Assembly: GCF_008727925.1 (NCBI RefSeq)
Contig: NZ_VTWT01000001.1
Coordinates: forward strand, 558,001-622,000
Direction: 5' to 3'
DNA: 64,000 bases
DNA from: Adhaeribacter soli
GTDB lineage: Bacteria; Bacteroidota; Bacteroidia; Cytophagales; Hymenobacteraceae
The translations under genes were made by a program, and so were the position numbers. Positions 1-7,459 of the stretch are shown piece after piece. A model generated the notes under the pieces. The model ran no database searches. It had not been told where the DNA came from and worked only from the letters and a program-made list of their open reading frames with translations. Each line of letters opens with the position of its first letter. Positions within the stretch are counted from its first letter, which is position 1.

Positions 1-30
1 ACCGTTTTTAAAATTCAATTACCTGAAACA

Positions 31-492
31 ATGCTGAACAAAGGAGAAAAAGCGCCCGATTTTAATTTACTCGATGCCAACGGCGATGTTTTTCATTTAT
101 ATGACAAGCTGAAGGAAGCCAGCGTAGTGCTGTACTTTTACCCCAAAAACGACACCCGCGGCTGCACCGCCGAAGCCTGCTCGTTCCGCGACCAGTATGA
201 AGTGTTCAAAGAAGCCGGCGCCGAAGTGGTAGGCGTAAGTTCCGACGATATTCAGTCGCACCAGAAGTTTTCTCAGAAGCACGGTTTGCCCTTTATTCTG
301 CTAAGCGATAATGGGGGTAAGATCCGGAAAATGTACGACGTGCCCCGAACGTTGGGTTTGATCCCCGGCCGGGTAACCTACGTGATCGATCAGAATGGCA
401 TTATCCAATACGCTTTCAATTCCCTGATAAAACCGCTGGAACACGTAGCCGGCGCGCTGGATGTACTGAAAAGCCTACCCAAAACCGCTTGA
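31..492 (+). CDS. bcp: Thioredoxin-dependent peroxiredoxin, Bcp/PrxQ type
   Basis: 153 residues, the usual length of PrxQ/Bcp enzymes, which reduce hydrogen peroxide and organic hydroperoxides in the cytoplasm with thioredoxin as reductant. The active-site block YPKNDTRGCTAEAC carries P38, T42 and the peroxidatic Cys C45 (PxxxTxxC). C50, five residues later, is the resolving Cys of the atypical two-Cys PrxQ class. The Pro normally found two residues before the peroxidatic Cys (TPGCT) is Arg here (TRGCT), a small deviation. The ATG at 31 starts directly at the conserved KGEKAPDF region. The gene is 25 bp upstream of a secreted hydrolase on the same strand and the two may be co-transcribed. Its promoter is mostly outside the window. 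Confidence 0.95.
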   Translation: MLNKGEKAPDFNLLDANGDVFHLYDKLKEASVVLYFYPKNDTRGCTAEACSFRDQYEVFKEAGAEVVGVSSDDIQSHQKFSQKHGLPFILLSDNGGKIRKMYDVPRTLGLIPGRVTYVIDQNGIIQYAFNSLIKPLEHVAGALDVLKSLPKTA

Positions 493-517
493 ATACTTTA
501 ATCATGAAGAAATTATT

Positions 518-1540
518 ATGAAGAAGTCCATCCTGACCTTTTTACTCGTTTTAGGTAGCGTTTTTTACCTGCTTCAGCCAGTTCTGGGGCAGAAGCAACC
601 GGAAAAAGCCGTGGTTTACGATGCCGTGCTTTCACAATATGCGTATCCGTATCTGGTAAAATTCATGGATCTGAAACTGGAAGGGCAGGCTTGCCGCATG
701 GCGTACATGGATGTGGCGCCGAAAGGAAAAGCAACCGGGAAAACGCCGGTACTGCTGCTACACGGAAAGAACTTCTTCGGGGCGTATTGGCGGAACACCA
801 TCAAATTCCTGAGCGACCAGGGTTACCGGGTAATTGTGCCGGACCAGATCGGTTTCGGAAAATCGACCAAAGCAGACCTGCATTACAGTTTTCATTTACT
901 GGCTCAAAATACCAAGAAGCTGCTCGATACGCTCGGCGTGAATAAAGTGGTAGTAGTCGGTCATTCCATGGGTGGTATGGTAGCTACCCGCTTCACGTTG
1001 ATGTACCCGGAAACGGCCGAAAAAATGGTGCTCGAAAACCCGATCGGTCTGGAAGATTACCGGCCAGCCGTGCCTTTCCAAACCTTAGACGAAACGTATG
1101 CGAATGAACTGAAAAACTCCGAAAGCGCGATCCGGAATTACTTTAAAACCTATTTCCCGGTCTGGAAACCCGAATACGACGAATGGGTAAAGGTGCCGGC
1201 CGCCCAGATCAATGGCCCGGATTTCAAGCAAGTGGCCCTGGCTTCCGCTGAAACTTTCGAAATGATCTACCAGCAGCCCGTAAGCTACGAATTTCCAAAT
1301 GTAAAGGCTCCAAGTTTGCTCATCATCGGTCAGGAAGACCGCACGGTAGTGGGTAAAGCCCTGATCAAAGACAAGCAAAAGCTGGCGCAAATGGGCCAGT
1401 ACCCGCAATTAGGCAAGAAAACCGCCCAAGCCATCCCCAACGCCAAATTGGTAGAAATGCCCGGCATCGGCCACATCCCGCACCTGGAAGTTCCGGATAA
1501 ATTCCACGATGCCTTGCTGAAATTCCTTAAGGAGAAGTAA
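518..1540 (+). CDS. Secreted alpha/beta-fold hydrolase
   Basis: 340 residues. An N-terminal signal peptide (basic MKK, hydrophobic core to about residue 20, probable cleavage after LG at 24) places it in the periplasm or outside. The alpha/beta-hydrolase triad is visible: nucleophile elbow GHSMGG with S150, acidic residue D274 in GQEDRTV, and H319 in GIGHIPH. The oxyanion segment LLHGKNF (about 80-86) precedes a Trp-rich lid. The best general match is the MhpC/epoxide-hydrolase-like group; the substrate cannot be told. An upstream ATG at 504 opens only a five-codon frame that ends in ATGA at the chosen start, so translation might be coupled through that mini-ORF. Low-complexity repeat sequence follows the stop. 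Confidence 0.88.
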   Translation: MKKSILTFLLVLGSVFYLLQPVLGQKQPEKAVVYDAVLSQYAYPYLVKFMDLKLEGQACRMAYMDVAPKGKATGKTPVLLLHGKNFFGAYWRNTIKFLSDQGYRVIVPDQIGFGKSTKADLHYSFHLLAQNTKKLLDTLGVNKVVVVGHSMGGMVATRFTLMYPETAEKMVLENPIGLEDYRPAVPFQTLDETYANELKNSESAIRNYFKTYFPVWKPEYDEWVKVPAAQINGPDFKQVALASAETFEMIYQQPVSYEFPNVKAPSLLIIGQEDRTVVGKALIKDKQKLAQMGQYPQLGKKTAQAIPNAKLVEMPGIGHIPHLEVPDKFHDALLKFLKEK

Positions 1541-1870
1541 GGTAGATTTGGAGATTTGGAAATTTGAAGATTTGGAAATGGGGAATTAAAAATGGGTAAA
1601 GGTCCAGTTCATCGCGCAAGTTTAGCGGAGCGTAACTTGTGTGTAATTCATTGGTCTGTTTGTAACTGACCTTGCCTGCAAGGCAATCAAAGCGGCTGCT
1701 ATGAAATACTCAAATATTTGATCAGATACTTCCGCCAGTTACAAACTGGCTAATTGAAAAAGTCACAAGTTGCGGCTCCGCCTAAACTTGCAACATATTT
1801 TACTCCTTTATCCTCTTTGCTTAACGGTAGTTAGGTGTTGCTGCATTTCCACATCTTCAAATCTTCAAAT
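1541..1870. other. Intergenic region with nested inverted repeats
   Basis: No gene is seen. The ends carry purine-rich GATTTGGAAATTTGAAG-type repeats (1546-1580) and their complement CTTCAAATCTTCAAAT (1854-1870), so the whole interval is roughly symmetric. A clear inverted repeat (1616-1641 with 1764-1791) is listed separately. It sits between two convergent transcription units. Confidence 0.7.
1616..1791. repeat. Imperfect long inverted repeat (REP/MITE-like)
   Basis: The left arm 1616-1641 (begins GCAAGTTTAGCGGAGC) is nearly the reverse complement of the right arm 1764-1791 (ends CTAAACTTGC), with a two-base expansion in the right arm. An inner pair, GTTTGTAACTG (near 1660) and CAGTTACAAAC (near 1735), nests inside. 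The transcript could fold as one long hairpin. No protein-coding content is seen. Confidence 0.7.
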
Positions 1871-3196
1871 TTACAGAATCCGTAAGCTTTCGGCATGAAT
1901 GAAAGAAGTGGGTTCATAGCGGCCTTCCGGCTTTTTATTTTCGAGCTTCAGTACGCCGCGAGGGCAAACGGTGGCGCACATGCCACAGCCTACACAAGCC
2001 GCCCGGATGATAGGTTTTCCCTGCTGGGCGTACCATTTCACGTCTATGCCCATTTCGCAATAGGTGGAGCAGTTGCCGCAGGAAATGCACTGGCCGCCGT
2101 TGGTGGTAATGCGGAAGCGGGAAAAATGCTTCTGGAGCCAGCCAAGGTAAGCGGCCAGCGGACAACCAAAGCGGCACCAGACCCGGGAACCAAGCAGAGG
2201 GTAGAAGCCCACGCCTACCACGCCTGAAAAGATCATCCCGATAAAAAAGCCATAGGTATGCGCAAAGCCGCCAGAAAGACTGCCTAATATGCCTCCTTTG
2301 TAATAAGAGTTTAACCAAAGAAGGGCAGTGGTGAGGGTGATAAAACCCAGAACCGGGTAAATGATGGCTACTTCTAACTGCCAGGCTTTGCGCGATTTAT
2401 TGGAAAGTTGGCGGAAGGGATCGCCGGCGGTTTCGGCCAGGCCGCCGCAACCGCACACCCAGCTGCAATACCAGCGTTTCCCGAAGAAATAGGTAAGGAT
2501 CGGCGTGGCCAGAAACGATAGAGAAACTGTCCAGAAGAGCATGAAGGTGGTTAAACCTCCCGGATGTTTTTGCAGATTTTCGAACGAAACCGGGAAAAGG
2601 TAATCGTATTTGAGGGGCCAGAAGTAACTGAAGTAAAATTCCGGTTCTTTAAAAAGCGCTAAAACGTTGGGTAAAATAAAAGCCAGCACCAGTTGAAAAA
2701 ACATGATGGAAACCGTGCGCCATTTATGATAGGGGCTGCTTTGGTATTTCAGCAATGCCCGAACTCCCATGATCAATATTGCAAGCGTGTAAAGCCCTCC
2801 GTACAGAAACCACTCATCGGCTTGCCGGCCGCGGAGGAGGAAGCTCAGCGGATCGAAAATCCGGATCAAGCCGGTTAAATATTCCGGAAACCAGAAAAGG
2901 ACTATGTAGAAAGCCGTAAGTATGATTCCTAAAAGCCAGGCAGCTGATCTTCGGGCCGAGAATTGGTTAAACCAGACGTAATGCTGCAGGTTAGCGGAGT
3001 CGGTGTTGCGGAATTTCAGGTAAATATACCAGATGCTTCCCAGGGTAAAGAGACCAAATCCGGTGGCGGAAAGAACAGATATAAAGTAGCTTTTCAGAAA
3101 TAAAGGCAGCAACGCCATAAGTAGACCTGCCCAGGTCAGAACCAAGGGCAAGGCAGCTTTTTTACTGAACCAGGCAGTTTTTTCGGAAAAATCCAT
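1871..3196 (-). CDS. Membrane-bound 4Fe-4S polyferredoxin (NapH/NosR/CcoG-like)
   Basis: 441 residues. About six hydrophobic segments are followed by a soluble C-terminal ferredoxin domain with two classical CX2CX2CX3C clusters at C370-C380 and C401-C411, the second ending CPRG. Two further Cys groups, CSWVCGCGG and CRFGCPLAAYLG, lie in the membrane part and match the conserved Cys pairs of NapH/NosR-type quinol-linked iron-sulfur proteins. It should pass electrons between the quinone pool and a partner redox enzyme. It is the last gene of a minus-strand operon with a small two-helix membrane protein (5 bp upstream) and an FAD oxidoreductase, which are the likely partners. The final electron acceptor is unknown; no nap, nos or cco genes are in the window. 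Confidence 0.82.
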   Translation of the reverse strand: MDFSEKTAWFSKKAALPLVLTWAGLLMALLPLFLKSYFISVLSATGFGLFTLGSIWYIYLKFRNTDSANLQHYVWFNQFSARRSAAWLLGIILTAFYIVLFWFPEYLTGLIRIFDPLSFLLRGRQADEWFLYGGLYTLAILIMGVRALLKYQSSPYHKWRTVSIMFFQLVLAFILPNVLALFKEPEFYFSYFWPLKYDYLFPVSFENLQKHPGGLTTFMLFWTVSLSFLATPILTYFFGKRWYCSWVCGCGGLAETAGDPFRQLSNKSRKAWQLEVAIIYPVLGFITLTTALLWLNSYYKGGILGSLSGGFAHTYGFFIGMIFSGVVGVGFYPLLGSRVWCRFGCPLAAYLGWLQKHFSRFRITTNGGQCISCGNCSTYCEMGIDVKWYAQQGKPIIRAACVGCGMCATVCPRGVLKLENKKPEGRYEPTSFIHAESLRIL

Positions 3197-3201
3197 AGCC
3201 T

Positions 3202-3423
3202 TTAGTGGTGATGGTGGTGATCGTCGGGTTTGGCAAAAACGTTACGAAGATAGCCGCCAACAAACAGGATTGCCCAGCACAAATACAGCATCTCGAAGTC
3301 AGGAATTACTTTGTGGACCGCGTTCAGCACCAGGTGCGCCAGCAGCGTCATGACCAGTCCGGTGACGGCGATCACCTGAAAGGAATTCATTTCGCGCAGG
3401 TTGTAAAGTTTTCGTAGACTCAT
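3202..3423 (-). CDS. Small two-helix membrane protein with His-rich tail
   Basis: 73 residues with two hydrophobic segments (about 16-35 and 44-60) and a C-terminus ending in five consecutive histidines after KPDD. It lies between the FAD oxidoreductase and the polyferredoxin, with only 5 bp before the latter, so it probably belongs to that redox complex as a small subunit or assembly factor. The His cluster could bind a metal. I do not recognise a family; function is inferred from context only. Confidence 0.7.
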   Translation of the reverse strand: MSLRKLYNLREMNSFQVIAVTGLVMTLLAHLVLNAVHKVIPDFEMLYLCWAILFVGGYLRNVFAKPDDHHHHH

Positions 3424-3502
3424 AATTTCAGAAGTTTTCAGCGCCTGTTGAGTTAAAATTTAAAACTGAAAGCGGATGTTTTTTTGAAGATTCGGATTGC
3501 CT

Positions 3503-4795
3503 TCAATTCCCGGACTTGTATACGTGCTGTATGCTTTTTTCGTGGCGGCGGTGAAACTCCGGATCAAAGTTAGCTTCTTTTAAATGCTTCATTACATATT
3601 CCAGTGGTTTTTGCTCCCGGATCCAGGTTTCGCAGACTTCCTGCCGGTAACGCACATTCAGCAGCACAAAACCCGTGACTGTTTTTAATTCATCTTTCAA
3701 ATAATTAATGCGGATGCTGGCCGTGCCGGCTTCGTTCTGCCAGAAAAGCGAACTTTCCTCCGTATTCACTTCCGGGTTTACCGAGCCATAAGTCTGAAAT
3801 TCCAGGTCGAAAAACTTAGCTGAATTAAAAGGAACGCCTCGTTCATAAGGAACCTGATGGCCGCAGATATTATATCCGGCGGTTTCGCCCTGAATCCGGC
3901 CGGTGTACCAGATCTGCTCGATCCGGTTTTCGGCAAACGCCAGTTCGGCACAATCGCCGGCGGCAAATACCTCCGGAATATTCGTTTCCAGAAATTGGTC
4001 AACCAGAATGCCTTTTTGCGTATTTATACTACCGTTTTTTACCAGCTCCAGGTTTGGTTGTACGCCGGTAGCAATTCCTACAAATGTGCAGGGAATGCGC
4101 TCCTGTTCATTCGTGATAGCCGCACATACCCATCCTTCAGAATCCTGTTCCAGTTGTTCCAAAGTAGTTTTAAACAGAAGATTGATACCCTTTTGCTCCA
4201 GTCTTTTCCGAACCATTTCGGCTTCTGCTTTCGGCAGGTTTTTCCCCCAGTAATGCGCGTCGCGAATTAAGATTGTGGTATCAATGTTTCTTGAATGCAG
4301 CATTTCGGCCAGTTCTACGGCAATTAACCCGCCACCAACCAGAATGGCCTTGCCTCCTCTTTGTGTCGCTTTTTCGATCTTAGCCAAATCTTCCAGATCG
4401 TAGAAACCGTGCACGCCTTTACTTTCCTGTCCGGGCCAGTTGTAAAAAGCCGTTTGGGAGCCGGTTGCCAGCAGCAGTTTGTCATAAGCCAGGGTTTCGC
4501 CGGAGGCCAGGATAAGGGTTTTTTCTTCAAATTCTATACGGTTTACCCAAGCATGTCTTAATTCTATCCGATTTTCCTGCCAGAACCAGTCTTCGTAAGG
4601 CTTGATATTTTCGTAGCGGAGCTGGCCCAGGTAAAGGTACATAAGGGCGGTACGGGCATAAAAATGTTCGTTCTCGCCGGAAATAACGGTAATGCAGTAA
4701 TCGGAAAGTTTGCGAATGGTAATAGCCGCGGTAACGCCGGCAATGCCGTTTCCGATAATGATTACGTGCTTGCTGCTATTTTCCTGAGTTTTCAC
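3503..4795 (-). CDS. FAD/NAD(P)-dependent oxidoreductase (pyridine nucleotide-disulfide family)
   Basis: 430 residues. An N-terminal Rossmann FAD motif GNGIAG (15-20), an ATGSQT segment, a second nucleotide motif GGGLIAVELA near 153-162 for NAD(P)H, and the FAD-contacting AAGDCAE near residue 280 define the class. The closest general relatives are the NirB N-terminal/rubredoxin reductase/NADH oxidase group; no redox-active CxxxxC disulfide is visible. It heads a three-gene minus-strand operon with a small membrane protein and a membrane polyferredoxin. I infer that it feeds electrons from NAD(P)H into, or takes them from, that iron-sulfur protein at the membrane surface. The start ATG lies 9 residues before the FAD-binding beta strand. 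Confidence 0.85.
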   Translation of the reverse strand: MKTQENSSKHVIIIGNGIAGVTAAITIRKLSDYCITVISGENEHFYARTALMYLYLGQLRYENIKPYEDWFWQENRIELRHAWVNRIEFEEKTLILASGETLAYDKLLLATGSQTAFYNWPGQESKGVHGFYDLEDLAKIEKATQRGGKAILVGGGLIAVELAEMLHSRNIDTTILIRDAHYWGKNLPKAEAEMVRKRLEQKGINLLFKTTLEQLEQDSEGWVCAAITNEQERIPCTFVGIATGVQPNLELVKNGSINTQKGILVDQFLETNIPEVFAAGDCAELAFAENRIEQIWYTGRIQGETAGYNICGHQVPYERGVPFNSAKFFDLEFQTYGSVNPEVNTEESSLFWQNEAGTASIRINYLKDELKTVTGFVLLNVRYRQEVCETWIREQKPLEYVMKHLKEANFDPEFHRRHEKSIQHVYKSGN

Positions 4796-4825
4796 AAATA
4801 GTTCTTATTACCGGAAGCAAATAAA

Positions 4826-4864
4826 GCAAAAGTCCCGGAAGAATTTACTTTCCGGGACTTTTGC
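4826..4864 (-). terminator. Intrinsic terminator, 15-bp stem
   Basis: GCAAAAGTCCCGGAA and its exact complement TTCCGGGACTTTTGC form a 15-bp stem. It lies just downstream of the secreted protein gene at 4884-5291 (minus strand) and before the FAD oxidoreductase, so it separates the two minus-strand units. Confidence 0.8.
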
Positions 4865-4883
4865 AGCAACATTAAAAAGTACA

Positions 4884-5291
4884 TTAATCAGTTACTTCAA
4901 TGGCAATGGCATTGTTTGGTTTAATCGTGTTTGTTTTCATAGTCAGTCCGGCATAGGTATAGGGCTGGTCTTTTTTATAGTGCTGGTAAGCGGCAAACTG
5001 TTTTTTATTAAAAGAATTGAAAAGCAGGGAATGGTATTCTTCCTCGATCTGGTCTAAGCGCATATCCAAATAACGCGGGTCCTGTTCCCGGAGCTTGCTC
5101 AGGGCTTCAATTTTTTCCAGGCGCTGCAGGTTGAACTGGTACAACTTCTGATGATCTTTATCGTCGAGTTTCAGCTTAGCGGCCATTAGGCGGGTTTGTT
5201 TTTCCGCCAGTTCCGGTGCTGTTTGCGCAAACAACATATTTGTTCCCAGGAATAAGAACAGGGCCAGCATGTGAGTAAGTATTTTTTTCAT
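4884..5291 (-). CDS. Small secreted helical protein, paralogue 1 of 3 (Spy/CpxP-like by inference)
   Basis: 135 residues: signal peptide (MKKILTHMLALFLFLG, probable cut after FAQ at about 23), then an all-helical, charged body. It shares a layout with the proteins at 6010-6378 and 6666-7034: an (L/I)xLxxxxxxKL block after the signal, a central MxxDQIEEEYHS helix, and an F/LNxKQxxxY block near residue 100. Alternating helix pairs and a repeated Leu/Gln-type motif recall the periplasmic chaperones Spy/CpxP, but no LTxxQ motif is exact, so this is only an analogy. It has a 30-residue tail the other two lack. A strong terminator follows. It is the most divergent of the three. Confidence 0.72.
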   Translation of the reverse strand: MKKILTHMLALFLFLGTNMLFAQTAPELAEKQTRLMAAKLKLDDKDHQKLYQFNLQRLEKIEALSKLREQDPRYLDMRLDQIEEEYHSLLFNSFNKKQFAAYQHYKKDQPYTYAGLTMKTNTIKPNNAIAIEVTD

Positions 5292-5608
5292 ATTAGAAGA
5301 TTTAGCAGAGTTGATGATTTTCAGATACCTTAATTTCTCCCTTATTTACGGATGAGGCAATTTTGAGTTGAAGGTTAAAATTGCATTTTATTTAAATTGC
5401 AGCTTAATTATGGAAAATAAGTAATAAATAGATTGGAATATTCTTATGATACTAAAATGTTCTGTTCAGACTCCGAAAGTAAAATTAGTTCAGCCTATGC
5501 TGTACTATGGAGGCGGAAAACTCCGGAAAAGAAAGGCTTGCCCAGAAATGAAAAACGGACTTAACTTCTGGCGCGTATAACGGTTTACACCAATTGATTT
5601 TTAATTTT
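5292..5608. other. Divergent intergenic region
   Basis: 317 bases between a minus-strand secreted protein gene and a plus-strand hydrophilic protein gene. AT-rich in its left half, as expected of promoters on both strands. I see no convincing TAnnTTTG box, repeat or small gene. Confidence 0.5.
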
Positions 5609-5914
5609 ATGGAAAATTCAGAAGAGCAGCCGTTTGATAATAACGAAAAGAACAAATCGGATGTCGAGTTTAAAAAAGACCAGGCTAACGGCAATTTAGG
5701 GGACCCGACCGCGAAACGGAATATTGGTCCGAATGGCATTCAGCAACGACCCAACCAAAAAGATGAACTGGATAACCTGCACATCGGCGGCAACGAAGTT
5801 ACCGGTTACGGCGATAATCTTCCAGCGGCCGATGCCGGCGAAAATGCGGCCGGGCCGGGCTTTGAAGCCGAGGGAGATGAGTACACCAATGATCATCCGG
5901 TTAAAGAAGAATAA
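5609..5914 (+). CDS. Small hydrophilic acidic protein of unknown function
   Basis: 101 residues from the ATG at 5609; an in-frame TTG at 5594 is a less likely start. It is strongly polar (Asn, Asp, Glu, Gly, Gln rich), without hydrophobic segments or Cys, and probably disordered. Such proteins are common in Cytophagales and are sometimes stress-related, but I recognise no family. A strong bidirectional terminator follows 35 bp after the stop. The gene sits inside the cluster of three paralogous secreted proteins but on the opposite strand. Confidence 0.65.
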   Translation: MENSEEQPFDNNEKNKSDVEFKKDQANGNLGDPTAKRNIGPNGIQQRPNQKDELDNLHIGGNEVTGYGDNLPAADAGENAAGPGFEAEGDEYTNDHPVKEE

Positions 5915-5949
5915 TTTTTTCTAGTTTATAATTTATTCGTTACCTAAAG

Positions 5950-5988
5950 AAAAAGCCCGCTAATAGTAAATATTAGCGGGCTTTTTTT
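5950..5988. terminator. Bidirectional intrinsic terminator
   Basis: A 16-bp stem (AAAAAGCCCGCTAATA with TATTAGCGGGCTTTTT) around a 5-nt loop, with T runs usable from both strands. It lies between the plus-strand gene ending at 5914 and the minus-strand gene ending at 6010. Confidence 0.92.
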
Positions 5989-6009
5989 ATGCAGGCAAGT
6001 AATCTGCTT

Positions 6010-6378
6010 TTATTTCTTTTCTTCATCAGAGAAAGCGGTGAAGCTAGCATTGCTTTCTTTGTAAGCGGCATAAGATTCCAGTTGTTTTGGATTCAGGAAA
6101 GCACGCAACTCAGTTTCGAAAGAATTTTGCAGCTCATTCAGTTTCATTTCCCGCATGGCAACATCGTTGCTGTACATGCTGGTGATCTGGGCTGCTTTCG
6201 AAAATCTTTCGCGGTTCAGCGCTTTCAGTTTAATATATTCAGATTCATTTAAGCCTAACTGGGCCGACATTTCGCGGGTGGTATTTGCTACGCGGCTGTC
6301 GAGGTTGCCGGACTGGGCAAATGCAGAACCGGAAGTTAAAGCTAAAATAAGGGCGAAGGTAAAGATTAAGTTTTTCAT
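6010..6378 (-). CDS. Small secreted helical protein, paralogue 2 of 3 (Spy/CpxP-like by inference)
   Basis: 122 residues with a clear signal peptide (MKNLIFTFALILALTSGSAFAQ). The mature part is charged and helical. It shares LNESEYI(K/Q)(L/V)K, MYSNDV and LNxKQLExY with the gene at 6666-7034, so the two are close paralogues; the protein at 4884-5291 is a third, more distant one. Exported small helical-hairpin proteins of this layout are often periplasmic chaperones or stress sensors; that role is inferred. The gene stands alone, with a terminator after it and an AT-rich 287-bp leader before it, so it probably has its own promoter. Confidence 0.75.
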   Translation of the reverse strand: MKNLIFTFALILALTSGSAFAQSGNLDSRVANTTREMSAQLGLNESEYIKLKALNRERFSKAAQITSMYSNDVAMREMKLNELQNSFETELRAFLNPKQLESYAAYKESNASFTAFSDEEKK

Positions 6379-6665
6379 AATAATAAGGTTTTTATGGTTG
6401 CTGTGGATAGATTATTTATAATTCTAATTCAGTTAATGAATTGCATTTATTCCTTTAACGGGGTAGTTGATAAGGTGTTTCAGTAAAGTAAATAAAATTG
6501 TATTTTAAAATTAAAAAGCGGGTTTATGTTGTGCAAACGTTGTATAAATCCGATTTTTGTAAAATAAAGGTTTTTATCTTTATTTGGAATTAAGATTGTA
6601 TTTCGGGTATAGGTATTTCGTGTGTATTATACTTGCTGTGTTAGCAAAATATAATTCCGGAAAAG

Positions 6666-7034
6666 TTACTCGCCAGAGGTTGCAATTACCGGCAATTCCG
6701 CTTTCAGGCTTTTCTGAATGGCAAGGTAGTTTTCCAGTTGTTTCGTGTTCAACAGGCTTTCAATTTTCTGGTTACAGGCATTGTCCGCTTCGGTTAACTT
6801 TCTGAACATCATCTCAACATCGTTGCTGTACATATCCCGGATCATTACTTCGGAAGCCAGTTTTTCTGTCAGGTAAGTTTTAACCTGAATGTACTCCGAT
6901 TCATTGAGTTCTATCTGGTTAGCCATTCTCCGAGCCATATCGGCGGCTTTGGTTTTTACCTGCTCATCGAGGCCTGCACCCTGGGCAGATATTAAAATAA
7001 AGGCAAAAAGGGCGGAAGTAATTAGTTTTTTCAT
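6666..7034 (-). CDS. Small secreted helical protein, paralogue 3 of 3 (Spy/CpxP-like by inference)
   Basis: 122 residues, exactly the length of the paralogue at 6010-6378. A signal peptide (MKKLITSALFAFILISAQG) is followed by KAADMARRMANQIELNESEY, IRDMYSNDVEM and LLNTKQLENY, all aligning with the sister protein. It has a single mature Cys (in ADNACNQ) that the sister lacks, which might allow a disulfide-linked dimer. No terminator is seen between it and the sister gene, so read-through is possible. A GTGA-N6-TCAC box lies about 155 bp upstream. Confidence 0.75.
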   Translation of the reverse strand: MKKLITSALFAFILISAQGAGLDEQVKTKAADMARRMANQIELNESEYIQVKTYLTEKLASEVMIRDMYSNDVEMMFRKLTEADNACNQKIESLLNTKQLENYLAIQKSLKAELPVIATSGE

Positions 7035-7459
7035 ATTTCTTAATTATCAGGAGTGAAATCCTTTAATTTTGTTTCTGTTTCTAATTTATAGTCCTTTAAC
7101 GGCTCGGAAACAGCGCTAGTTGTCTGAAAATTAAATTAAAATATAAATAAACTAATTTGCCTCTAGTATTATTACGGTCTTGTTTAAGTGAGTTTTATCA
7201 CATTCTTAAATGTGTAGCACAACAGGATGCCGGGTAAAGTTAAATTTTACCAACTCCTTGTTTGTTCGTGTTATTTTAATTGGGTAGACAAGAAAAATCC
7301 GGGAAGGGTTGTATGGCCGGTGAAATTTGTGTCAAGTTTTTACTTAAGGTCAATCTTATACCACTGGAAAGATTATTCGCCATCTGGAAGTAAAGGTGAG
7401 GCATACCTAATAAAAGTATGTTGCGTAAATACAGGTAACTATTCTTAAACTGATAAAGC
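7035..7459. other. Divergent intergenic region with a Crp/Fnr-type box
   Basis: 425 bases between a minus-strand secreted protein gene and a plus-strand SDR gene. The one recognisable element is the GTGA-N6-TCAC palindrome listed separately. A 73-codon open frame at 7227-7448 has no protein-like features and is not called. Confidence 0.5.
7188..7201. promoter_or_regulatory. Candidate Crp/Fnr-family binding site
   Basis: GTGAGTTTTATCAC is a GTGA-N6-TCAC palindrome, the core of Crp-type sites. It shares TGANNTTTATCA with 42785-42796 and 52284-52295. It lies in a divergent promoter region, but no -7 box is seen at the expected distance on either strand, so the regulated gene is unclear. Confidence 0.4.

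Noticed and set aside
7227-7448. 73-codon open frame before the SDR gene
   Set aside because: Ends right before the SDR start, no recognisable features; treated as intergenic.
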